Shown: in pieces, positions 5,734 to 11,084 of the stretch
Position numbering within the stretch: the first letter of the stretch is position 1
Layout of the letters: every line of letters begins with the position of its first letter
Translations under genes and position numbers: made by a program
The notes under the pieces: generated by a model
Told to the model about the DNA's origin: nothing
Databases searched by the model: none
What the model saw: only the letters and a program-made list of their open reading frames with translations
Assembly (NCBI GenBank): GCA_026770585.1
Contig: MU646601.1
Location: forward strand, 282,953 to 294,036
Length of the DNA stretch: 11,084 bases
Direction: 5' to 3'
Source: Baffinella frigidus
Lineage: Eukaryota; Cryptophyceae; Cryptomonadales; Baffinellaceae

Positions 5734-6296
5734 AGATTAGACGAGACAAAGTGGCCCTAGCAGCCCGAAGCAACCTCTCAGGGCACTTGGGCCCCTCGGG
5801 GCACTTTCGCATCCCTCAAGTGGCCATAGGGTGAATATTCACCCTAACTCGCCCTGGGCAGGTCCCAGGGCTCTACCGTCTACAGGTTGTATGAGCCTAC
5901 TGACCACGTAAGGAATAACAACTGACCACTTAAGGAATAACTTCCACGCTAGACCTAAACAGGGTCAAAAGCCCCCCTCTCCGTCTAGGTCCTTCAGGTT
6001 TTATGTGCTCACAACATAGGCGAGCACCTCGCCTTTTGAAACCCCGCTTCGGCAGAAAGAGGCCGCGGAGGCCAAGGCCCGACGCACACCACTGGTTTTA
6101 CTGTGTTTACACACCACTGGGTTTACCAAACTAAAGGGGAGCTCTTATGTAGAAAGGATGTTCATGGTGGATGTAGAAAGGATGTTCATGATGGATCGTT
6201 CCCGAGTCTTTACACAGCTTCCACACAGCTTGGGGTCGTCGTTTTGGTGACGACCCGGTCCTCGTGAGAACGGGAAAGGATCTGCCTCAAGGTCTC
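5734..6296. other. Intergenic with small repeats, no gene recognised
   Basis: Holds a perfect palindrome TAGGGTGAATATTCACCCTA at 5827-5846, a 22-nt tandem pair (CTGACCACGTAAGGAATAAC) at 5900-5942, a pair of CACACCACTGG-GTTTAC at about 6085-6125, and a pair of ATGTAGAAAGGATGTTCATG at 6148-6190. TCTAGGTCCTTCAGGTTTTA at about 5984 faintly resembles the arm at 6297. Confidence 0.65.
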
Positions 6297-6905
6297 TTTA
6301 GGTCCTTAACGTTTTAATTTCTCCCAACATGGCCCAACGACACGCCCTTCTGTAAAAAGGATCCGACATATCTCAAATTTCAGCATTAAGAGGGGCCAGA
6401 CCCTGAAAACGAGGCTTTTCCTGGTACCGAGGCGGGCCCCTCGGGCGCTCGATTGGTTGTAACTTTTGACACCCTGGGCTCATTTCACTTTTCTTGACGG
6501 TTTTGGAATCCTCAAAAGATCGTTTTCAAATCCGCTAAATGAATCTGGGGTATCAGAGGCCCGCACACATACTCAAAATATGACTCCCCCAAAACCACTG
6601 CGTCTGGTTTTGCACACCCTCCCCCCCCCTCCTCGCAAAAACCTTGTCCCATCAAAGATGCTCAAATTTTCAAGGCCTACACCTTTGCGAGAAGAGTTTT
6701 TTGAACTAAGCTGGGGCAAAAAAGTTGGACGCATCATAGTTCGTTATATTGGAGCCATTTCTGGATTTCCCGCTAAATAACCTGTTTGTGCTTCTCGAAC
6801 GCGGCAACTTAAACTTAAGTGGCCACTTTGTGGGCCGTACGCGTGGTGCAGGAAGGGCGTGTCGTTGGTATATGTTAGGAGAAATTAAAACCTCAAGGAC
6901 CTAAA
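6297..6905. mobile_element. Putative 0.6 kb element with 56-nt inverted ends
   Basis: Arm 6297-6352 (TTTAGGTCCTT, GTTTTAATTTCTCC, then CCAACGACACGCCCTTC) recurs inverted at 6849-6905 with few mismatches. The interior of about 500 nt is AT-richer than its surroundings and has one 104-codon open frame (6466-6780) with no recognisable domain, so a transposase cannot be claimed. Flanking target duplications are not evident. Confidence 0.65.
6797..6843 (+). repeat. Direct repeat, copy 1
   Basis: GAACGCGGCAACTTAAACTT and AGTGGCCACTTTGTGGGCCG recur at 7511-7558 with a few changes. This copy abuts the inner edge of the inverted arm at 6849. Confidence 0.85.
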
Positions 6906-7510
6906 GGGCCGTACATTGGGGGAGACCTCTACACAACCACAATTTTCTCTTTTCACCTTTGGTGTCTTGACGGCCACTTCCGTAGAAAGGACTGCAGAGA
7001 AAGCATTTTTTTCTTTTGGATCGCGTTTAGCTCTCCAGTGCAGAGGCTCGTGAAGAGGGGATACAGGGTGAGTTCTTTGTGGGGTGTTTGAGTTAGACCA
7101 AAAAGGTACAGTCTCGCACACACACTGAATCCCAAGTCAGGACCTTTAGGCACTTATTGACACTTATTGACACTTATCGACTATATTCGAAAGAGAAATG
7201 CACGGCGCAGAATTGAGGCGAGTTTACGAACGCATTTGGGTTCTGCACCAGCACCTTCCCAACCAAGAGACTGCCACTACCCATATTGGGGGATCCATCA
7301 AGGAGCTTCCGTCGATGGCCTCTGCCTAAGCCACACACAGTTGCCCCGTGCACCTCCTTGCATGCGGATGGCGGACCGGGCAAAAGTATGTGGGCCACTC
7401 TCCTTGCGGGCCACGCAAGGGGAGTAGAAATCCCCTCCACCACCTAGGCCCTTCAGTCAGCGTACCTTGTTTTCGTACCGCACTGGTTTGTGGGGCTCAT
7501 AACCTATAGC
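6906..7510. other. Intergenic region upstream of the amine oxidase gene
   Basis: No gene recognised. It contains a 10-nt repeat, CACTTATTGA three times (7150-7180, the last changed), and a hairpin with ACTCTCCTTGCG (7397-7408) against CGCAAGGGGAGT (7414-7425) around a 5-nt loop. The promoter of the downstream gene presumably lies here or in 7511-7650, but no convincing TATA box is visible. Confidence 0.55.
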
Positions 7511-7558
7511 TGAATGCGGCAACTTAACTTAAAAGTGGTCACTTTGTGGGCCGCACGC
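7511..7558 (+). repeat. Direct repeat, copy 2, in the 5' region of the amine oxidase gene
   Basis: Second copy of 6797-6843. It lies 130 nt before the ATG of the oxidase gene, in the promoter or leader region. Confidence 0.85.
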
Positions 7559-7579
7559 CTGCCAAAAGCGCTGGGTCCA

Positions 7580-7660
7580 GCATTGTTCACTCGCTCACTC
7601 TGGGTGTCTCTCTGTGTCTCTCCCTTGCTCTCTCTGCCTCTCTCTGCCCCCCCCTCGCAG
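7580..7660 (+). promoter_or_regulatory. Pyrimidine-rich leader ending in CAG, possible 5'-UTR intron end
   Basis: A long CT-rich stretch ends in CCCCCCCCTCGCAG at 7660, which looks like a polypyrimidine tract plus 3' splice site. If so, the first coding exon begins at 7661 and a 5'-UTR exon lies upstream. It could also be a CT-rich leader of an unspliced 5' UTR. Confidence 0.5.
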
Positions 7661-7689
7661 CGTCCTGTAATCTGCAACCCGTCCTCCAA

Positions 7690-7983
7690 ATGGCCGCAAA
7701 GTCTGTGATTGTGATCGGCGCTGGCCCCGCCGGGATCACGGCCGCGCGGCTTCTCAAGGAGCAGGGCGTGGGCGACGTGACCATCTTGGAGGCGTGCGCG
7801 CACACCGGGGGCCGCGTTTACACGAATGCGATCGACGCTGACCCTGAGGTGCGGGCGTTCTCCGCGGGGATGCAACCCCTCGAGCTTGGGCCGGAGTTCC
7901 TCCACGGCGATGAAAACAACATGTTCCTCGACTGGATCAAGAAACACGGCGTGGCTGGCAAGCCCAACGTCACCACTCTCCAG
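7690..7983 (+). CDS. Amine oxidase exon 1 (FAD-binding N-terminus)
   Basis: 98 codons from ATG to CTCCAG|GCAAGT. The donor is GC rather than GT but otherwise has the strong consensus expected of GC-AG introns. A weaker GT donor at AAC|GTCACC (7969) would also keep phase 0, removing five residues (VTTLQ). High GC at third positions. Confidence 0.85.
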
Positions 7984-10742
7984 GCAAGTCCCCTTGGGTC
8001 CTGCTCCTCCTTGTCCATCCCCTGGTCCCGCACGGCACACACAAACTGGGCAGGAGGAACCAGCATCGCAGCCAACTGCTAGGCACATCTCGCCACGAAG
8101 CATGCTGCACCAAGTGACGGCGTGGGTGTCTCGGCAGCTGGCGTGGCCCAACTACCTCTACTTCGGCAAGGAGGGGAAGCTCATCTCCGGCAAGGTCAAA
8201 CCTTTTCCCGTTTGTTGGCCCTGAGCTAGAACCTCTCACATTTTGCACCTCGAGCACCTCGAGCCACGGTGCTCAGCACGGCCCATAGATTGGCGAGGAG
8301 GCCTCCTGTGAAAACGCGCGCGCGTGGGGAGGAGTGGCACGATTCAGAGAAGGATGCGGAGTTGCAGCAGATGCTCGAGGTCTTTGAAATGACAGACCCG
8401 TTTCTCTGCCGGAAACGGGTTGACCGACTGTTCTCAAGTTGACATGCTGGATTTGCGGTACAAATCCGTCAAATTTGGAGCGGGAAAGAGCTCCTGGCAG
8501 ATTCCTGGTTCCAACCCTAACCCCCAAACGCTCTCTCAGGATTCGGAGAAGGACGAGGAGTTTCAGAAGATGCTGGAGGTGTTCGAGATGACCGAGGGGC
8601 TCGACCCGAAGCTCATTCCTGAAGAAACCCTTCTCCAGTAAATCCCAAACCCTGAACCCTACCCCCTACCCCCTACCCCCTACCCCCTATCCCCTATCCC
8701 CTATCCCCTATCCCCTAAACCCTAACCCCTCTGAGAGATGACCGAGGGGCTCGACCCGAAGCTCATTCCTGAAGAAAGCCTTCCCCAGTACTCGCTCGCT
8801 CGCGCCCCAGACCCAGACCCTTATCTCAGAAAACGAGTTCTAAAACTCTTTTTTCTTAAGTCAATTCCCCTACAAATTCGTCAACTTATTCTTTACTTTC
8901 TGCATAAGTTGACAAATTTGTAGGGGAATTGACTTAAGAAAACGAGTTTTAGAACTCGTTTTCTGAGATAAACCCACAGAGAGCACGCGCAACGCACGCA
9001 CGCGCCCAGGGATCTAGCAACGGCGCTGGGATCCCGCCACATTCCCCACCGAGGGGCGACACAAGTCATGCGCACGCACCCCATCCCCACCCGCCCTTCC
9101 CATGAATTCGATGGCCCCAGACCGTCTAGCTCTGCCTCACTCGGGTTGCCCGACTATTCTCAAGTTGATATGCTGGGTTTGCTGTACGAATTCGTCAATT
9201 TTGGAGCGGGAAAGAGCCCGGGCGCACCAAATTGTTTTGGAGCGGGAAAGAGCCCGGGCGCACCAAATTGGTGAGCCGAAATAGATTGAGACACTGCTCG
9301 ACTGAGACAGAGCTAGACCTTCCCCAGCGCCGCATGCACGTTCTAGCTTGTCCCAATTCAATTTGGGCCTGCCATTATTTCGCCCCCCCCGAAATTTCAC
9401 AAGTGAATTTCATGGGGGGGTGTCAAAATTCACCTGTGAAATTTCGGGGGGGGCGAAACAATGGCGAGCCCAAATCCAAGTGGCACAGAGTTAGACACTC
9501 GCGCCTGCAGACCCGTCTCTCGTCTCAAAGGGGAAAGCATCTGCCACTCGAGGCTAGAAGTGTGACTATTTTAAAACAGAGCTTCTTTTACAAGTGAAGG
9601 AAACAAAAGAAATGTGTAGTACTTTTCATACAAATAGGGGCATTTGGTCACGTAGCTCAAGTTATAACTTGAGCCACGTGACCAAGCATGCCCGTGACTG
9701 GTACTAAATTTAACAATCCCACATTTAAAATACCCCCTCTTCCAGCCTCGAGTGGTGTCTTCAACATTTCGCGTTCAGTCCTCCTGCTCGGGGAAATTCT
9801 CTGCGGATCAATAGTTTCCCAGAGCAGCTTGGCCAAACACGCCAGATTGAAGGCGGAGGTTGAATTTGTTAAAGCACCACAGGAAGTGTCTGTTCAATTT
9901 TGAAAACCACTGCCTTGAGGGGAAATCGACTTTTTGGCAACCCCTTCCAAGAATTTGGCGTGGAAACACGAAACGTTGCACGTTCCGCGCCATGTCTCAG
10001 ATACTCTGCCTAAAACACATGTTAAACAGGTCAATCTAAAAGTCTTTCATATTAATAAAGGCCCCCCTCTCTCTCAGGGCAAAGTGCCCGGACATGTGCA
10101 TTGACAAAAAGGTCTCTGTAGATACATGGTGCGGATGGGCACGCCGCCGCGAGTGCTGGGCATGCCTCCGTCGGACTGACGCACTCTTCTCAAGTTGACG
10201 TTCGGGACTTTGGTACAAATACACTCACGAGTTTGTGACTCTGTGGGTATCCACTCAAGAGTCTTGTGACTTGATGGGTATCCAATACACTCAAGAGTTT
10301 GTGACTTTGTACACTCACGGAGTTTGTGACTTTATGGGTGTCCAATAAACTTCTCTCTCTATCAGGTACATGGCGCGGATGGGCACGCCGTCGCGCGTGC
10401 TGCAGCTTGGCCAAACACGAAACGTTGCACGTTCCGCGCCATGTCTCAGATACTCAGCCTCAGTCGGCTTGCCGGACTATTCTCAAGTTGACGTTCTGGG
10501 GCTGTGGTACACATCCGTCAACTTTGGAGCAAAAACGAGCCCGGGCTCACCAAATTGGTTAGACCAAATATACTAAGACAGAGCTGCCATCAGATACGTG
10601 GCGCGTTTGCGTTTGCGACTTTATCGGTATCTAATAAACTTATCTCTCTATCAGGTACATGGCGCGGATGGGCACGCCGTCGCGGGTACTGGACATGGCG
10701 GATGCTATCTTCGCCAACGACTACGGCGCCGAGATGTCCAAG
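7690..10742 (+). CDS. Flavin-dependent amine oxidase (polyamine-oxidase-like), 5' part, spliced
   Basis: Exons 7690-7983, 8138-8194, 8540-8637 and 10655-10742 give 179 residues of an enzyme expected to reach about 450-550. The FAD-binding fold opens directly: VIVIGAGPAGITAARLL is the Rossmann GxGxxG strand-turn-helix, TILEACAHTGGRVYT holds the acidic ribose-binding residue and the GGR motif, and LELGPEFLHGDENN matches the ELGxEFxHG block of the family. Later exons give LAWPNYLYFGKEGKLISG, a helical acidic stretch, and LDMADAIFANDYG. Such enzymes oxidise amines with FAD and release hydrogen peroxide; the substrate cannot be told from this part. ATG 7690 is the first in-frame ATG after a stop at 7525-7527. 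The gene runs off the window. No organelle signal is evident if 7690 is the start. Confidence 0.87.
8138..8194 (+). CDS. Amine oxidase exon 2
   Basis: 57 nt, 19 codons, phase 0, between TCTCGGCAG| and AAG|GTCAAA. Encodes LAWPNYLYFGKEGKLISGK, a hydrophobic-aromatic block ending in a positively charged turn. The upstream intron is 154 nt and is the only intron of the window without exon-edge copies. Confidence 0.8.
8341..8395 (+). pseudogene. Head copy of amine oxidase exon 3
   Basis: Encodes DSEKDAELQQMLEVFEMTD against DSEKDEEFQKMLEVFEMTE in exon 3. The changes are conservative, but the AG immediately before it is missing (GGCAC|GATTC) and it stops abruptly after 55 nt. A 9-nt hairpin (ACCCGTTTC...GAAACGGGT, 8396-8420) and an R repeat follow directly. 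Confidence 0.82.
8417..8492 (+). repeat. R repeat copy A
   Basis: GACCGACTGTTCTCAAGTTG, ACATGCTGGATTTGCGGTAC, then AAATCCGTCAAATTTGGAGC and GGGAAAGAG. First of five related copies in this gene's introns. The core has inverted ends AAGTTGAC and GTCAA-TTT about 25 nt apart. Confidence 0.85.
8540..8637 (+). CDS. Amine oxidase exon 3
   Basis: 98 nt, 32 codons plus CA, between CTCTCTCAG| and CTCCA|GTAAAT. Encodes DSEKDEEFQKMLEVFEMTEG then LDPKLIPEETLL. Its phase-2 end joins the G of exon 4 to make CAG (Q). It is chosen over the neighbouring copies because only it has both splice sites and full length. Confidence 0.83.
8641..8730. repeat. CCCCTAC / CCCCTAT 7-mer array
   Basis: Directly after exon 3's donor: four ACCCCCT units, then four ATCCCCT units, then CCCTAAACCCTAACCCC. 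The clean switch between two 7-mer types suggests local slippage expansion of each. Confidence 0.9.
8735..8787 (+). pseudogene. Tail copy of amine oxidase exon 3 with donor
   Basis: GAGATGACCGAGGGGCTCGA and the rest of the exon tail recur almost exactly and end TTCCCCA|GTACTC, keeping a GT donor. The head and acceptor are missing. Reads MTEGLDPKLIPEESLPQ. It shows fewer changes than the head copy, so it is probably younger. Confidence 0.87.
8821..8971. mobile_element. Near-perfect foldback, 69-nt arms
   Basis: Arms 8821-8889 and 8904-8971 differ by about one mismatch, one indel and one transition, with a 14-nt loop. ACCC stands on both sides, a possible 4-bp target duplication. The arms contain TTCGTCAACTT, the same core as the R repeats. 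Confidence 0.9.
8972..9129. other. Intron segment, nothing recognised
   Basis: Ordinary GC-rich intron sequence with a few GCACGCACGC runs. No exon-edge copy or element seen. Confidence 0.5.
9130..9290 (+). repeat. R repeat copy B with a 36-nt internal tandem duplication
   Basis: The longest R copy, from CTCTGCCTCACTCGGGTTG to GGTGAGCCGAAATAGATTGA. Positions 9199-9234 and 9235-9270 are a perfect 36-nt tandem repeat (TTTTGGAGCGGGAAAGAGCC...). Confidence 0.88.
9361..9475. mobile_element. Foldback with 50-nt arms containing C8/G8 tracts
   Basis: Arms 9361-9410 and 9426-9475 have about four mismatches in 50. They include ATTTGGGC at the outer ends, TTTCGCCCCCCCCGAAATTT and GTGAATTT. The loop CATGGGGGGGTGTCA is 15 nt. 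Confidence 0.88.
9476..9637. other. Intron segment, nothing recognised
   Basis: Lies between two foldbacks. AT content rises towards the right. No exon copy, R repeat or open frame of interest. Confidence 0.5.
9638..9693. repeat. Near-perfect palindrome without a loop
   Basis: Left arm 9638-9664 and right arm 9665-9693 pair through TTGGTCACGT and GCTCAAGTTA, with one mismatch and a 2-nt indel. It is centred on GTTATAAC with no spacer, so it could extrude as a cruciform. Confidence 0.88.
9838..9963. mobile_element. CACGCC-type MITE, copy 2, with an empty site at 10413
   Basis: Ends CACGCCAGATT and AATTTGGCGTGG. Host sequence GCAGCTTGGCC before it and AAACGTTGCACGTTCCGCGC after it are contiguous at 10402-10440, separated there only by a single AAACACG. 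Here AAACACG appears at 9835-9841 and 9964-9970. The target duplication is therefore at most 7 bp; if the inverted ends begin at CACGCC, it is 3 bp (AAA). About 122-126 nt, non-coding. Confidence 0.88.
10122..10164 (+). pseudogene. Head copy 1 of amine oxidase exon 4
   Basis: After GTCTCTGTAG| it reads YMVRMGTPPRVLGM against YMARMGTPSRVLDM. The acceptor is TAG and the first base is A instead of G. It then passes directly into R repeat copy C. Confidence 0.85.
10164..10221 (+). repeat. R repeat copy C (truncated)
   Basis: GCCTCCGTCGGACTGACGCA, CTCTTCTCAAGTTGACGTTC and TTTGGTACAAATA, after which the tandem repeat at 10221 takes over. The right half of the R unit is missing. Confidence 0.75.
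10221..10347 (+). repeat. Intronic tandem repeat (CACTCAAGAGTTTGTGACTT)
   Basis: Four imperfect units of 24-36 nt built on ACACTCACGAGTTTGTGACT and GTGGGTATCCAAT. The last leads into AATAAACTTCTCTCTCTATCAG, the 3' end of the intron before exon 4 head copy 2. A further copy of this end (GCGACTTTATCGGTATCTAA) stands before the true exon 4. Confidence 0.85.
10366..10401 (+). pseudogene. Head copy 2 of amine oxidase exon 4
   Basis: After CTCTCTATCAG| it reads (G)YMARMGTPSRVL, identical to the true exon for about 35 nt, then departs at CAGCTTGG. With its acceptor intact it is a credible competing 3' splice site. It is followed by the empty MITE site and R copy D. Confidence 0.88.
10455..10577 (+). 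repeat. R repeat copy D
   Basis: GCCTCAGTCGGCTTGCCGGA, CTATTCTCAAGTTGACGTTC, then CATCCGTCAACTTTGGAGC and CCCGGGCTCACCAAATTGG. The inverted core AAGTTGACG / CGTCAACTT is perfect in this copy. Confidence 0.87.
10655..10742 (+). CDS. Amine oxidase exon 4
   Basis: 88 nt from CTCTCTATCAG| to TCCAAG|GTCGTT. The leading G completes Q from exon 3, then YMARMGTPSRVLDMADAIFA followed by NDYGAEMSK, ending in phase 0. MADAIFANDYG matches a conserved helix of plant-type and algal amine oxidases. It is the only one of four related sequences with both edges intact. The next exon is beyond the window. Confidence 0.86.
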
Positions 10743-10780
10743 GTCGTTTGGGGCTTAGGGTTCAGGATTTGGGGGTTCTA

Positions 10781-10896
10781 TCTCTGCCTCACCTGGGTTC
10801 GAGTCTCAAGTTGACATGCTGGGTTCGCGGGACAAATTCGTCAGCTTTGGAGCGGAAAGGAACCCCAGCTCATCAAATTGGCGAGCGCCGAATAGA
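10781..10896 (+). repeat. R repeat copy E
   Basis: CTCTGCCTCACCTGGGTTCG, AGTCTCAAGTTGACATGCTG, AATTCGTCAGCTTTGGAGCG and CATCAAATTGGCGAGCGCCG. It starts 38 nt after the donor of exon 4 and abuts the exon 4 tail copy. Confidence 0.87.
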
Positions 10897-10947
10897 CATG
10901 GTGGACGCTATCTTCGCGAACGACTCTCAGGCGCTGAGATGACCAAG
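10895..10947 (+). pseudogene. Tail copy of amine oxidase exon 4 with donor
   Basis: GACATGGTGGACGCTATCTT and CGCGAACGACT match exon 4. A small insertion (CTCA) then breaks the frame before GAGATGACCAAG|GTCGGT, where a GT donor is kept. Reads MVDAIFANDSQALR then stop. Confidence 0.87.
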
Positions 10948-10990
10948 GTCGGTTCGGGTTCAACACACCACCAGCACCTCAGCCCCTCGA

Positions 10991-11084
10991 CCCTACACCC
11001 TACACCCTACACCCTACACCCTACACCCTACACCCTACACCCTACACCCTACACCCTACACCCTACACCCTACACCCTACACCC
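10991..11084. repeat. CCCTACA 7-mer array reaching the window end
   Basis: About 13.4 perfect tandem copies of CCCTACA (TGTAGGG on the other strand), with no variants. This homogeneity contrasts with the degenerate tracts elsewhere. It continues past the window, so its length is unknown. Confidence 0.95.

Noticed and set aside
6466-6780. 104-codon open frame as a gene or transposase
   Set aside because: No recognisable motif, proline-rich patches, no start context, and it lies between inverted arms in a region rich in repeats. Not enough to call a protein.
7546-7689. N-terminal extension of the amine oxidase with a signal-like hydrophobic stretch
   Set aside because: It would need a GTG start; no ATG lies in frame between the stop at 7525 and 7690. 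The hydrophobic residues come from translating a pyrimidine tract that ends in CAG.
7504-8151. Minus-strand 215-codon open frame
   Set aside because: The shadow of oxidase exon 1 in GC-rich sequence. The + strand reading has clear FAD-binding motifs and splice sites, the minus reading none.
10787-10800. GGTTCGAGTC as a tRNA T-loop or SINE B box
   Set aside because: Only R copy E has it; the other copies differ at this place, and there is no A box or cloverleaf.
10991-11084. CRISPR array or true chromosome end
   Set aside because: A 7-nt unit without spacers is not CRISPR. The reading frame of the oxidase is incomplete here and the window edge is arbitrary, so a chromosome end cannot be claimed.

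Overview
This looks like nuclear DNA of a unicellular eukaryote, most likely a microalga or other protist. Two protein genes can be recognised only after splicing: short GC-rich exons are separated by introns full of small inverted-repeat elements, degenerate CCCTAAA-like repeats and local duplications. Nothing looks bacterial. A cryptophyte-type alga is a weak impression from the commonest repeat, not a demonstration.

Layout. (1) Positions 1-3981, + strand: the 3' half of a p24/TMED (emp24/gp25L) cargo-receptor gene. Four exons, all joined in phase 0 (62-103, 884-976, 2236-2286, 3880-3981), encode the end of the GOLD domain, the coiled coil, the membrane anchor and a tail with FF and a C-terminal KKII. 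(2) 3982-7689: an intergenic stretch with no gene I can support. It holds tandem repeats, two copies of a TA-flanked MITE (one truncated), a TTTAGGG-like tract, strong hairpins and a possible 0.6 kb element with terminal inverted repeats. (3) 7690 to beyond the window, + strand: the 5' part of a flavin-dependent amine oxidase (polyamine-oxidase-like), with exons 7690-7983, 8138-8194, 8540-8637 and 10655-10742. The first intron appears to be GC-AG. The window ends inside a CCCTACA array.

The most striking feature is shared by both genes. Each long intron carries diverged partial copies of the edges of its own flanking exons: a 3' splice site plus the first 15-45 nt of the exon, or the last part of an exon plus its 5' splice site. 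I count about 16 such exon-edge copies. They are absent from the single short intron (154 nt).

Duplicated segments also give two filled/empty site pairs inside the window. In one, a MITE sits in one copy at a duplicated TA and the other copy is empty. In the other, an insertion is flanked by AAACACG, which is present once in the empty copy. These show directly that small elements inserted after local duplication. The two genes have no evident functional link.
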